NCBI GenBank assembly: GCA_030040395.1
Contig: JASHTU010000555.1
Coordinates: forward strand, 1-12,328
Direction of reading: 5' to 3'
From: Acidobacteriaceae bacterium
Lineage (GTDB): Bacteria; Acidobacteriota; Terriglobia; Terriglobales; Acidobacteriaceae
DNA: 12,328 nt
Shown: one piece after another, positions 5,542 through 12,328 of the stretch
How positions within the stretch are numbered: position 1 is the stretch's first letter
How the letters are laid out: every line of letters starts with the position of its first letter
Translations under genes and position numbers: made by a program
The notes under the pieces: model-generated
What the model saw: only the letters and a program-made list of their open reading frames with translations
Databases searched by the model: none
Told to the model about the DNA's origin: nothing

Positions 5542-8122
5542 ACGGGCGTTGAGCTGGCGGCGCGCAACGGCCATCGGGTGGCGCGACCTGAAGTCAGCGC
5601 CGGGAAAGTTTGCGTTCGTGGTGCTTTCCGTGACGGTGGGCGTGGCGGCGCTGGTGGGTGTGCGCGGCCTCAGCGACAGTTTCCGGCGCACGTTCTCCAG
5701 CGAAGCGCGTTCACTGATGGCCGCCGACTTGAGCGCGCACATCTTTCACGCGCCCACGACCGAAGACGCGCGCCGCATCGCAGCCATCGTCGCCAGGAAT
5801 CCCGGTTTGCGCGTTAGCTGGACGACGGAGACGGTTTCGATGGCCTCCGTGCCGCCAGACCCCGTGCCGCTGCTCGTTTCACTCAAAGCCGTGGACCCGA
5901 GCCAGTATCCCTACTACGGCGCCGCCGTGCTGGAGCCGGCGATGGGCCTGCAACAGGCGCTCGCGGGTCGCTCAGCAGTGGCCGCCGAGGAGTTTCTGAT
6001 CCGAATGAACGCCCAGGTGGGCCAGACGCTCCGGCTGGGAGGGATGAATTTCAAAATCACCGCCGCACTTAAGCAGGAGCCGGATCGCATCACGGCCGGG
6101 GCCGGATTGGGGCCGCGCGTCATGATCTCGCAGGCTTCGCTCGAACGAACGGGGCTGGTGCAGTTTGGGAGCCGGGTCAGCGAACGGCTGCTGGTTAAAC
6201 TGCCGGAGACGCCGCCGCACGGCCTCTCCGCGGATGCAGAGATGGCGGCGGTTCGCGCCGAGCTCGAGGCGGCGCTGCCCGACGCCCAGGTGATGGACTA
6301 CAAAGAGGGTAATCCGGCGCTGAATCGCGGGCTCGATAACGCCACGTCGTTGTTGAGCCTCATCTGCCTGGTCGCGATGGTCCTCGGCGCCATCGGCGTG
6401 GCCATGGCCATGCACGCGCACCTCGAGCAACGCATGGACATGCTCGCGATTTTGAAGTCCCTGGGCGCGAGCTCGGCAGACTTGCTGCGCATTTTTCTGG
6501 TGCAAACGCTGGGGCTGGGGCTGGCGGGCGCGTTGCTGGGCGTGGCTGCGGGCGTCGGCGTGATGGTGGCGTTGCCGGCGGCCTTTGGTCATCTGCTGCC
6601 CGTGCGTCCGGTGATGGGGTTTCCGTGGCAGTCGGCGCTCGCGGGACTGGCGACGGGGGTTCTGACCACGCTTCTCTTTTGCCTGCCGCCGCTGATGGAC
6701 GTCCGCGGGGTGCGCCCGGTGCTGGTGCTCCGGCGGCTGGTGGAGCGCGGTCCCGAAGGCCTCGCCGGCTGGCTGGCGCGTTGGTGGGCCCGGCGCCTGC
6801 AACTGGGAATCGCCGCCGCGGTGGTCGCCGCGCTGGGCGGCATCGCGTGGGGGCTTTCCGAGTCGGCGAAGATCGGGACGTGGTTCGCCCTCCTGTTTAC
6901 CGCGGCGCTCGTGGTTCTGCTGGCTATGGCGGCCACGGCGCTGCGCGCGGTGCGCTGGCTGCTCGATCGGGTGCGGTTGCGGCTGCCTTCGTCGTTGCGT
7001 CACGGGTTGGCGAATCTATACCGGCCGGGGAACCAATCGGCCCCGGTGTTGGCCGCGCTGGGCACGGGCGTGATGCTGATCCTGGCCGTGTACCTCATGC
7101 AGGCGGCGCTTTTGCGCGATCTGCATGAGACTGCTTCGCCCAAGCTGCCCAATGTTTTTCTCGTCGATGTCAGCTCGGACGAGGTCGCGGGCGTGAAGGC
7201 GTTTTTTGCGCACCGGACGGGAATAACTGAGCCGCTGAACTTGATGCCGGTGGTGACGGGGCGGTTCACCTTCATCAACGGGCAGCCCGTTGAACAACTG
7301 CACGGCGAGCATTTTCCGCGGCGTTATTTGGAGAATGCCGAATTGAGCTGGGCCGACGCGCCTCCCGAAGGCGATGCGGTGAAGCAGGGCGCGTGGTGGA
7401 AAGACGCGAACGCAGCGGACATTGCCGTAAGCCAGGGGACAGCCCGGCGGCTGCGCCTGGGCATAGGTTCGGAGATGAAGCTCGTGACCGGCGGCGCGGA
7501 GCGGACCTTGCGCGTGGCCGCCATCTATCAGGCCGACGGCCAGCACCTCGGCGCGCGCGTACAGTTTGTGCTGCCTTCGGGGCTGATCGGGAGCGAGCCC
7601 TCGACCTGGTACGGCGGCTTGCACATGGAGCCGAGCATGGTGGCGGATATGGAGCGCGCCCTCTTCGCGACCTATCCGACAATTACCGTCATCAATGTGG
7701 CCGATGTGCTGGACCGCATTGAGAGCGTGGTCGACCAGATCACCTTTGTCGTGCGCCTGCTGGCGGCCTTTTCGATTCTGGCCGGGCTCATGATACTGGC
7801 TTCGAGCATCGCCAGCACGCGCTTCCGCCGCATGCAGGAGGCGGTGGTGTTGAAGACGCTGGGCGCCACGCGGATGCGCATTGTCCGCACCTTCAGCGTC
7901 GAGTTCAGCGTGCTCGGGTTGTTGGGGGCGATGGTGGGAGTGGTCTTCGCCAACCTGCTCACGCGTGTGCTCCTGCACCGGCTGGACGTGCGTTTCCACA
8001 TCGAGTGGATCGCCACATTCGTTGCGCTCTTAGGCACGGCGGCGTTGGCCACGGCGACTGGCTGGATCGCGAGCTACAGGATTCTTGGCCTGCGCCCGCT
8101 GGAAGTTCTGCGCGAAGAATGA
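5534..8122 (+). CDS. ybbP: FtsX-like ABC permease, YbbP family
   Basis: The membrane subunit partnering the preceding ATPase; 862 aa. The start is the ATG at 5534 (MAERALSW), with GAGGAAA just upstream and an 8-nt overlap with ybbA; the same frame is open upstream, but there it only mirrors ybbA codons. I count ten hydrophobic helices: about 25-44, 272-294, 319-345, 366-386, 424-440, 447-469, 506-526, 736-758, 790-812 and 826-848. Two FtsX domains (about 272-400 and 736-858) each contain the LKxLGA coupling-helix motif (LKSLGAS at 307-313, LKTLGAT at 773-779). Large periplasmic regions lie at about 45-270 and 527-735. The C-terminus, LGLRPLEVLREE, is typical. Ten helices match YbbP rather than the four of MacB. 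The protein probably acts on lipids, lipoproteins or exported molecules of the envelope; its substrate is not known. Confidence 0.93.
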   Translation: MAERALSWRRATAIGWRDLKSAPGKFAFVVLSVTVGVAALVGVRGLSDSFRRTFSSEARSLMAADLSAHIFHAPTTEDARRIAAIVARNPGLRVSWTTETVSMASVPPDPVPLLVSLKAVDPSQYPYYGAAVLEPAMGLQQALAGRSAVAAEEFLIRMNAQVGQTLRLGGMNFKITAALKQEPDRITAGAGLGPRVMISQASLERTGLVQFGSRVSERLLVKLPETPPHGLSADAEMAAVRAELEAALPDAQVMDYKEGNPALNRGLDNATSLLSLICLVAMVLGAIGVAMAMHAHLEQRMDMLAILKSLGASSADLLRIFLVQTLGLGLAGALLGVAAGVGVMVALPAAFGHLLPVRPVMGFPWQSALAGLATGVLTTLLFCLPPLMDVRGVRPVLVLRRLVERGPEGLAGWLARWWARRLQLGIAAAVVAALGGIAWGLSESAKIGTWFALLFTAALVVLLAMAATALRAVRWLLDRVRLRLPSSLRHGLANLYRPGNQSAPVLAALGTGVMLILAVYLMQAALLRDLHETASPKLPNVFLVDVSSDEVAGVKAFFAHRTGITEPLNLMPVVTGRFTFINGQPVEQLHGEHFPRRYLENAELSWADAPPEGDAVKQGAWWKDANAADIAVSQGTARRLRLGIGSEMKLVTGGAERTLRVAAIYQADGQHLGARVQFVLPSGLIGSEPSTWYGGLHMEPSMVADMERALFATYPTITVINVADVLDRIESVVDQITFVVRLLAAFSILAGLMILASSIASTRFRRMQEAVVLKTLGATRMRIVRTFSVEFSVLGLLGAMVGVVFANLLTRVLLHRLDVRFHIEWIATFVALLGTAALATATGWIASYRILGLRPLEVLREE

Positions 8123-8140
8123 GAGCCATCGGAGCGCGCG

Positions 8141-8368
8141 TCAAACTTGCTTTTCAGTCAGAAAGGCTTCCGCTTTGAGCGAGCCATCGCGTTGTTTTAC
8201 GAGCATCTGCACCTTGCCTTCGGCCGCATCCAGTTCCTGCTTGCAGGCCGCCGACAAGCCCACGCCCTCTTCAAAGAGCTTGAGCGACTCTTCGAGCCCC
8301 AGATCGCCTTTTTCCAACCGTTCGACGATAGCTTCGAGCATTTTCAGCGATTCTTCGAATGAGGGCAT
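8141..8368 (-). CDS. xseB: Exodeoxyribonuclease VII small subunit
   Basis: The small helical subunit that assembles in several copies on XseA to form exonuclease VII, a single-strand-specific DNA repair nuclease. The start at 8368 (MPSFEESL, 75 aa) has GGAG with an 8-nt spacer and matches the family's usual length of about 80 residues. The in-frame ATG at 8431 would add 21 residues and has no such support. The family core is clear: FEESLKMLEAIVERLEKG, then LEESLKLFEEGVGL, then a Cys-x-x-x-Leu helix. The gene is convergent with the permease gene (18 nt between stop codons) and follows the folate/methionine enzyme by 104 nt on the same strand. No xseA is in the window. A TATACT hexamer 27 nt upstream suggests it has its own promoter. 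Confidence 0.93.
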   Translation of the reverse strand: MPSFEESLKMLEAIVERLEKGDLGLEESLKLFEEGVGLSAACKQELDAAEGKVQMLVKQRDGSLKAEAFLTEKQV

Positions 8369-8394
8369 GTCAATTGCTCCGATTTGGACAGAGA

Positions 8395-8400
8395 AGTATA
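8395..8400 (-). promoter_or_regulatory. Probable -10 box of xseB
   Basis: The minus-strand hexamer TATACT (5/6 to consensus) lies 26 nt before the xseB Shine-Dalgarno/start region, giving a predicted leader of about 20 nt containing GGAG. No convincing -35 is present at 16-18 bp. Confidence 0.4.
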
Positions 8401-8412
8401 AGCGCAACTTAC

Positions 8413-8427
8413 GGGGCCCGTCGCCCC
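8413..8427 (-). other. GC hairpin between metF-like gene and xseB
   Basis: GGGGC-CCGTC-GCCCC forms a 5-bp all-GC stem in the 104-nt gap. No U-tract follows on the minus strand. It could attenuate read-through or lie just upstream of the xseB promoter; the function is unproven. Confidence 0.25.
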
Positions 8428-8448
8428 ACAAACTTCGAAGCGGTCAAT

Positions 8449-8488
8449 CTTCTCAAGCCTGCATCTCCCTTCTCAAGCCTGCATCTCC
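8449..8488. repeat. Perfect 20-bp tandem duplication
   Basis: Two adjacent identical copies of CTTCTCAAGCCTGCATCTCC, at 8449-8468 and 8469-8488. On the minus strand the first-read copy (8488-8469) holds the last codons and the TGA of the methyltransferase/reductase gene, and the second lies immediately after the stop. It is a recent-looking duplication of the gene's 3' end. Confidence 0.95.
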
Positions 8489-10350
8489 ACCACGCCGGCC
8501 GGCAGTTCCCCGGCCAGCACCTCAGCCGCTGTGGAATAGCGCCCGAAGGGCGCGCTCACCTGGACGCCTTCCACGTAAGGCCGCACCGCCGCCAGCATCT
8601 CCTGCGCAATCTTGACGCCCTCCTGGCGCGCGGCTTCCGGGGTTTCCGCCTGCGCCATGCGCAGCATGATCTCCTCGGGCATGGAGACGCGCTGGTCGTT
8701 CTTCATGTATTCGGCATTGCGCAGGCTGGTGAGCGGCCAAATGCCCGCAATCACCGGGATGTGATGACCCTTGATTCGCTCCAGAAAAACTTCCAGCAGC
8801 CGCAGGTCGAAAACCGGGCGGGTGATCACGTACTCGGCTCCCGCTTCCACCTTATAGGCAAAGCGGCGCAGTTCGTTCTCCATGTCGGGCGCGCCGGGAT
8901 GGGCGGCCACGCCGATGGTGAAGTTGGTGCTGACGCCGATGGAGTTGGCGCCGATGTCGAGACCGTGATTTAAGCGATGCACAATGTTGACCAAGCCAAT
9001 GGAATCAACGTCGAAGATCGAGGTCGCATCGGGATAATTGCCCAGCTTGGGCGGATCGCCGGTCACGCAGAGAAGGTTGTGCAGGCCGATCGAAGAGGCT
9101 CCGAGCAGATCCGACTGGATCGAAAGCAGGTTGCGGTCGCGACAGGTGTAATGGAGAATGGTTTCGATCCCGGTGTGCTGCTGAATCTGGATGCAAAGCG
9201 TCTGTCCGCTCATGCGCGCCGAGGCCTGCGGCGCGTCGTACACATTAATGGCGTGCGCTCCCAGCCGCGCCAGCATTCGCGTCCCCTCGATCTCCTGCGA
9301 GCAGTCAATGCCCTTGGGCGGGACGATCTCCACGAGAGTGAGGAATTTGCCTTCGGCCAGCAACGAGCCGACGTGGGAGCGATGCGCCAAGGGAGAGGGG
9401 GGCGTTTCGGCGCTTGGCGGCGGCGCCGCACCCGATACTTGCACATGCGCCTGCTCATCCAGCGCCCGGATGGCCGAGCGCATAGCGCGAATATGGTTCG
9501 GCGTCGTTCCGCAGCAGCCGCCCACAATCTGCACCCCCGCGGCAATCGCCTTGCGCGCGAAGCCAGCCATGTACTCCGGCGAAATCAGATAAATATTGCG
9601 CCCTTCGACCGCCCGCGGCATGCCGGCGTTCGGCATCGCAGCCAGGGGCAGCGTCGTGGCCCCACGCATGGCTTCGATGGCCGTGAGCACCGTCGCCGGT
9701 CCTGTCGAGCAGTTGACGCCGACCACGGTCGCGCCCCATTCCGCGAGCAGAGCCGCGGCGTGCGCCGGCGACGAGCCGTCGAGACAATCGCTCTCGTCAT
9801 CGACGGTGACCATCACCACCACGGGCAATTCCGGAGCCGCCGCGCGCGCCGCGGTCAGCGCTTCGTGGGCTTCGTTCAGGGCCGGCATGGTTTCCACAAT
9901 CAGCAAATCGACGCCGCTCTCCGCCAGCACTTCGATCTGCTCGGCGAAGGCTTCGCGCGCCTCATCCAGGCCGGTCTTTCCCAGGGGCTCCAGCCTTGTG
10001 CCCAGCGGCCCAACCGAGCCCGCAACCCACGCCTCGCCTGCCTGCTTTTCCCGCAAATGCTCCACTGCCAGCTGCGCCAGGCGCGCCCCGGCCGCATTGA
10101 TTTCCCTCACCTTGCCGCCCAATCCGTAGCGCGAAAGCCGAAAGCGGTTGGCGCCGAAGGTATTGGTCTCCAGGATTTCCGCGCCCGCTTGCAAATACTC
10201 CTCGTGCACAGAAAGAATCATCCCCGGGTCAGAGAGGTTGAGCTCGTCGTAACAGCGGTTGATGTAAACGCCGCGAGCGTTCAGCACCGTGCCCATGGCG
10301 CCGTCGGCAAGCATGGGATGGCTCAGGTAGATCTCGGCGAATCGCGTCAT
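8473..10350 (-). CDS. Bifunctional homocysteine S-methyltransferase / methylenetetrahydrofolate reductase
   Basis: A 625-aa fusion like B. subtilis YitJ, linking 5,10-methylene-THF reduction to methylation of homocysteine to methionine. Residues 1-300 are the homocysteine methyltransferase barrel, with DGAMGT (16-21), ETNTFGAN (61-68) and the zinc ligands Cys213 (GVNCSTG) and Cys279/Cys280 (GGCCGTTP). A Pro/Ala-rich linker spans about 301-325. Residues 326-600 are the FAD-dependent MetF-like reductase, with LVEIVPPKG carrying the likely catalytic Glu341, HYTCRDRN (400-407), LLCVTGDPP (426-434) and YVITRPVFD (507-515). No cobalamin-binding or activation domain is present, so either the methyltransferase is cobalamin-independent or a separate MetH handles that step. 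The ATG at 10350 has no clear Shine-Dalgarno; TAGCAT lies 9 nt upstream. No SAM riboswitch is visible. xseB follows on the same strand. Confidence 0.93.
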   Translation of the reverse strand: MTRFAEIYLSHPMLADGAMGTVLNARGVYINRCYDELNLSDPGMILSVHEEYLQAGAEILETNTFGANRFRLSRYGLGGKVREINAAGARLAQLAVEHLREKQAGEAWVAGSVGPLGTRLEPLGKTGLDEAREAFAEQIEVLAESGVDLLIVETMPALNEAHEALTAARAAAPELPVVVMVTVDDESDCLDGSSPAHAAALLAEWGATVVGVNCSTGPATVLTAIEAMRGATTLPLAAMPNAGMPRAVEGRNIYLISPEYMAGFARKAIAAGVQIVGGCCGTTPNHIRAMRSAIRALDEQAHVQVSGAAPPPSAETPPSPLAHRSHVGSLLAEGKFLTLVEIVPPKGIDCSQEIEGTRMLARLGAHAINVYDAPQASARMSGQTLCIQIQQHTGIETILHYTCRDRNLLSIQSDLLGASSIGLHNLLCVTGDPPKLGNYPDATSIFDVDSIGLVNIVHRLNHGLDIGANSIGVSTNFTIGVAAHPGAPDMENELRRFAYKVEAGAEYVITRPVFDLRLLEVFLERIKGHHIPVIAGIWPLTSLRNAEYMKNDQRVSMPEEIMLRMAQAETPEAARQEGVKIAQEMLAAVRPYVEGVQVSAPFGRYSTAAEVLAGELPAGVVEMQA

Positions 10351-10445
10351 GCTGCTGACATGCTATCGCATCGGCGGCACGCGCGCATGGGCCGCAGGCC
10401 CGTCTGGGCGCGCGGGCCGGCGGGCTCCGGAAGGCAGGGCTGCTT

Positions 10446-10454
10446 TGCTATACT
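10446..10454 (+). promoter_or_regulatory. Extended -10 promoter for the lipoprotein gene
   Basis: TGCTATACT combines a TGn extension with TATACT (5/6 to consensus). Transcription would begin near 10461, giving a leader of about 134 nt before the TTG start at 10595. The -35 region is not recognisable, as is common for extended -10 promoters. Confidence 0.5.
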
Positions 10455-10501
10455 TCGGGAGTCATAACCTGGGTCGCCAGCTGGGTCATTGACCGGCTTG
10501 G

Positions 10502-10520
10502 CCGGCGGGATTTCCGCCGG
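10502..10520 (+). other. Stable GC hairpin in the lipoprotein leader
   Basis: CCGGCGG-GATTT-CCGCCGG is a perfect 7-bp all-GC stem with a 5-nt loop, in the predicted 5' untranslated region. Just before it is the small dyad GGTCA-T-TGACC (10484-10494). No T-tract follows the hairpin, so it is not an intrinsic terminator; it may affect translation or stability. Confidence 0.4.
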
Positions 10521-10540
10521 GGCCCGGCTCCGTGATCGCT

Positions 10541-10588
10541 ATGAATCTTGTTTCGGCTGCGGCTTGTCCGCGCCTTCGATCGAGGTAA
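10541..10588 (+). CDS. Possible 15-codon upstream ORF
   Basis: ATG to TAA, encoding MNLVSAAACPRLRSR, in the leader of the lipoprotein gene. Its stop falls 6 nt before the TTG start, next to the ribosome binding site, so ribosomes ending here could re-initiate on the main gene. It has no good Shine-Dalgarno of its own and may be fortuitous. Confidence 0.25.
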   Translation: MNLVSAAACPRLRSR

Positions 10589-10594
10589 GGGGTT

Positions 10595-12103
10595 TTGAGG
10601 AAAAGCAGTCTTTGGATAAGCGCCGCAGCCGCCTTGGCGCTGGCGACGATCGTGGCGGGTTGTGGCACCACCTATTATTTTGCCGGCCGCACACTCCCGC
10701 CCAGCAAACTGGTTAACCGCGTCTTGATCGCGGTGCAGAATCCCAGCGCCTTGAGCAAGGGCGCACTGCAGATCGTCGACGCTTTCTACGATGAGCGCAG
10801 CGGCTACAATGGCACTCCCGCGTCATTCTCCATCTCCGGCTACGGCGGGGCGCTGCCCATCAGCATTCAGAACATGCCCGAGGAGCAGCGCGGAGCCGTC
10901 TACGGCTCGGGAGATGGCAGCCTTTCTCAGGTCAACTATGCGTCAGAAAGCACCACCGGCAACGTCGGCGGCTTGAATGGCCTGTCGTCCAGCATCTTCA
11001 TTACGCGCAATCAAAGCTTAGTTTTCGCCGCCAGCCAATCCTCCCACGTGCTCACCATCGCGAATCCTGGCGGCAGCGGATCTATCGCGCTCGGCCTGCC
11101 CGGCATCTACCGCGTCAGCGTGAACCCCGGCGGCACGGTGGCGCTGGCGTTCGTACAGAATTCGAACTATGTGTACTATCCGCGCCAGCTCACCACGCAG
11201 GAATCTTTGGCCTATTCCGGAGGACCCACGACTTGGCCTAAAGCGGCCGTCGACTGCGAGCCGCAGAATGCGCCCCTCTGGTGCCTCTTTCAGGCGCAAA
11301 GCCCCGACCACATTGACTCAACCGGCAACTACTACGGCGCTCCCTTGACCTTCGACCGTCCCATCAAAGCGGTTTTTTCCGCCGACGGCAGCACCGCTTA
11401 TGTGCTCAACTGCGGGCCGGAGTGCGGCGGCTCGACGGCGTCCATCACGCCACTGCCCGTGGCGCCTCTGATCTTCAACGTGGGCCAGGGCTCCGGCCTG
11501 CTCCCCACGCAGGCGGCGATCGCCATGTGCTCGGCCGCCAACAACGGCAACTCGTGCACGTTGCCCATTCCCGGCGGATCCAGTAATGCTCTTATCGATT
11601 CCAGCACCATGTATGTCGTGGGCCAGCAGCCGCAGAACATGGGCGGACAAACCTACTTCGGCGGCAATCTTACCGTCCTCAATCTGGTTCCCGGTTCCGC
11701 CGGCTGGGCCACCGCCTCCAGCCCGGTTTCGATCAGCGACGGGCAGCCTGGCGCGGTCAGCCGCATGATCGAGGCGGACGACAACACGCTTTGGATCGGG
11801 ATGCAAAAATGCACCAACGGCGTGCGCTACGCCACCAGCGCGGCCGGCGGCTACGGCTGCCTCACGATGTACAACACGGCGACGAACCAGGTGGTGATGC
11901 TTGAGCCCTATCTTGGCGACACCACCGGCATCGCCGCCGTGACCAGCCTGCACAAGATCTACACCGCCGAGGGCGGCCAAGTGTACATCTATTCGACCAA
12001 GAACGGCACGGCCATCGACAACCAGTACGTGACCGTCACCGGCACGGCGTCCGATGTCGCCTATATGGACGCAGTCACCGACGCCGACAACACTGTCTAT
12101 TGA
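10595..12103 (+). CDS. Secreted lipoprotein with beta-propeller character
   Basis: A 502-aa protein starting at TTG 10595, chosen because GAGG lies 9 nt upstream and because it gives a complete lipoprotein signal: RKSS, a hydrophobic core (6-20) and lipobox VAGC with lipidated Cys23. The Asn/Gly/Ser/Tyr-rich mature part has repeated short strands such as [42 protein letters not shown] and TLWIGMQ. These recall the bladed YVTN/lactonase-type beta-propellers, although I cannot assign a specific family. Eight further cysteines fall in four close pairs: C221/C230, C273/C277, C312/C321, C406/C422. This suggests structural disulfides outside the cytoplasm. No catalytic motif is visible. bshB1 begins 5 nt after the stop, so the two are probably co-transcribed from the promoter at 10446. 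Confidence 0.8.
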   Translation: MRKSSLWISAAAALALATIVAGCGTTYYFAGRTLPPSKLVNRVLIAVQNPSALSKGALQIVDAFYDERSGYNGTPASFSISGYGGALPISIQNMPEEQRGAVYGSGDGSLSQVNYASESTTGNVGGLNGLSSSIFITRNQSLVFAASQSSHVLTIANPGGSGSIALGLPGIYRVSVNPGGTVALAFVQNSNYVYYPRQLTTQESLAYSGGPTTWPKAAVDCEPQNAPLWCLFQAQSPDHIDSTGNYYGAPLTFDRPIKAVFSADGSTAYVLNCGPECGGSTASITPLPVAPLIFNVGQGSGLLPTQAAIAMCSAANNGNSCTLPIPGGSSNALIDSSTMYVVGQQPQNMGGQTYFGGNLTVLNLVPGSAGWATASSPVSISDGQPGAVSRMIEADDNTLWIGMQKCTNGVRYATSAAGGYGCLTMYNTATNQVVMLEPYLGDTTGIAAVTSLHKIYTAEGGQVYIYSTKNGTAIDNQYVTVTGTASDVAYMDAVTDADNTVY

Positions 12104-12108
12104 ATTCG

Positions 12109-12328
12109 ATGCCTCCCGAGGCAGCTGATTTCCGAGCCGACGTTCTCGCCATCGCCGCGCACCGCGACGACGTGGAACAGACCTGCGGAGGAACGCTGCT
12201 GCGCATGGCTGCGCGCGGCCTGCGCACGGCAATTCTCGACCTGACTAAGGGTGAAGCCGGCACGCGCGGCACTGCGGACGAACGCGCCCGCGAGGCACAG
12301 GAAGCCGCCGGTATTCTGGGCGTCGGCT
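12109..12328 (+). CDS. bshB1: Bacillithiol biosynthesis deacetylase BshB1 (5' part)
   Basis: A LmbE/PIG-L family zinc hydrolase. BshB1 deacetylates GlcNAc-malate to GlcN-malate in bacillithiol synthesis (family knowledge). Seventy-three codons are visible before the window ends. Support comes from [20 protein letters not shown] followed by [13 protein letters not shown] and [17 protein letters not shown], close to the BshB1 pattern. The first zinc motif, normally AHPDD, reads AHRDD here: His18 and the two Asp are kept but Pro is Arg (codon CGC, one base from CCC). The ATG lies 5 nt after the lipoprotein stop with no Shine-Dalgarno, so translation is probably coupled. Other LmbE-type deacetylases remain possible until the rest is seen. 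Confidence 0.85.
   Translation, partial: MPPEAADFRADVLAIAAHRDDVEQTCGGTLLRMAARGLRTAILDLTKGEAGTRGTADERAREAQEAAGILGVG

Noticed and set aside
5972..7999. Two long minus-strand open frames opposite ybbP
   Set aside because: Their translations are His/Arg/Gln-rich and low-complexity. The plus strand encodes a coherent 10-TM permease across the same bases.
10389..10401. GGGCC-GCA-GGCCC hairpin upstream of the metF-like gene
   Set aside because: Short dyads are frequent in this very GC-rich stretch, and the 3-nt loop with no further context gives no function.
8977..10467. 496-codon open frame on the + strand opposite the methyltransferase/reductase
   Set aside because: It is antisense to a gene with clear catalytic motifs. 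Its product is Arg/His/Gln-rich with no recognisable domain, as expected for a mirror frame in GC-rich DNA.
299..10501. A shared 12-base word (TGACCGGCTTGG) near 299 and near 10490
   Set aside because: A few such exact 12-mers are expected by chance in 12 kb; the flanks do not match.
11318..12232. 304-codon minus-strand open frame opposite the lipoprotein and bshB1
   Set aside because: It runs across two real genes and their junction, and its composition is that of an antisense shadow.

Overview
The window is GC-rich DNA with high third-position GC. It most likely comes from an acidobacterium (Terriglobia-like), although no rRNA or other phylogenetic marker is present and this rests on gene content and style. 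Pointers are a bifunctional homocysteine methyltransferase/methylenetetrahydrofolate reductase, a BshB1-type bacillithiol deacetylase, Gram-negative features (lipoprotein, periplasmic GDSL esterase with an ABC exporter-like pair), and heptanucleotide repeats between genes. I see no mobile element, CRISPR array, tRNA or rRNA.

Layout. (1) 1-181: the 3' end of an unrecognised + strand gene. (2) 296-3237: two divergent diguanylate cyclase genes separated by about 490 bp. The minus-strand protein is a polytopic membrane protein and the plus-strand protein is cytosolic with a helical N-terminus. Both have intact GGDEF and RxxD inhibitory sites. The spacer holds a 20-bp near-perfect palindrome and several inverted repeats. 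(3) 3354-4705, minus: a tesA-type esterase followed by riboflavin synthase (ribE). The two reading frames overlap by 145 nt, and both starts have the same TACACT hexamer exactly 6 nt upstream and no Shine-Dalgarno sequence, which suggests leaderless transcripts. (4) 4816-8122, plus: the ybbA/ybbP ABC ATPase and 10-TM permease, overlapping by 8 nt and divergent from tesA as in many proteobacteria. The short divergent spacer contains a degenerate heptamer array. (5) 8141-10350, minus: the bifunctional methionine/folate enzyme followed by xseB, the small subunit of exonuclease VII. A perfect 20-bp tandem duplication covers the enzyme's stop codon. (6) 10595-12328, plus: a 502-aa secreted lipoprotein with beta-propeller character and eight paired cysteines, then 5 nt later the start of bshB1, cut by the window end.

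Functionally the window is mostly housekeeping: c-di-GMP signalling, flavin and one-carbon metabolism, DNA repair, thiol biosynthesis and envelope transport. I did not find a complete undescribed system. The signals most worth checking are the paired leaderless-type starts with the tesA/ribE overlap, the palindrome between the two cyclases, the AHRDD variant of the normally invariant AHPDD motif in BshB1, the heptamer array, and the structured, uORF-containing leader of the lipoprotein gene.
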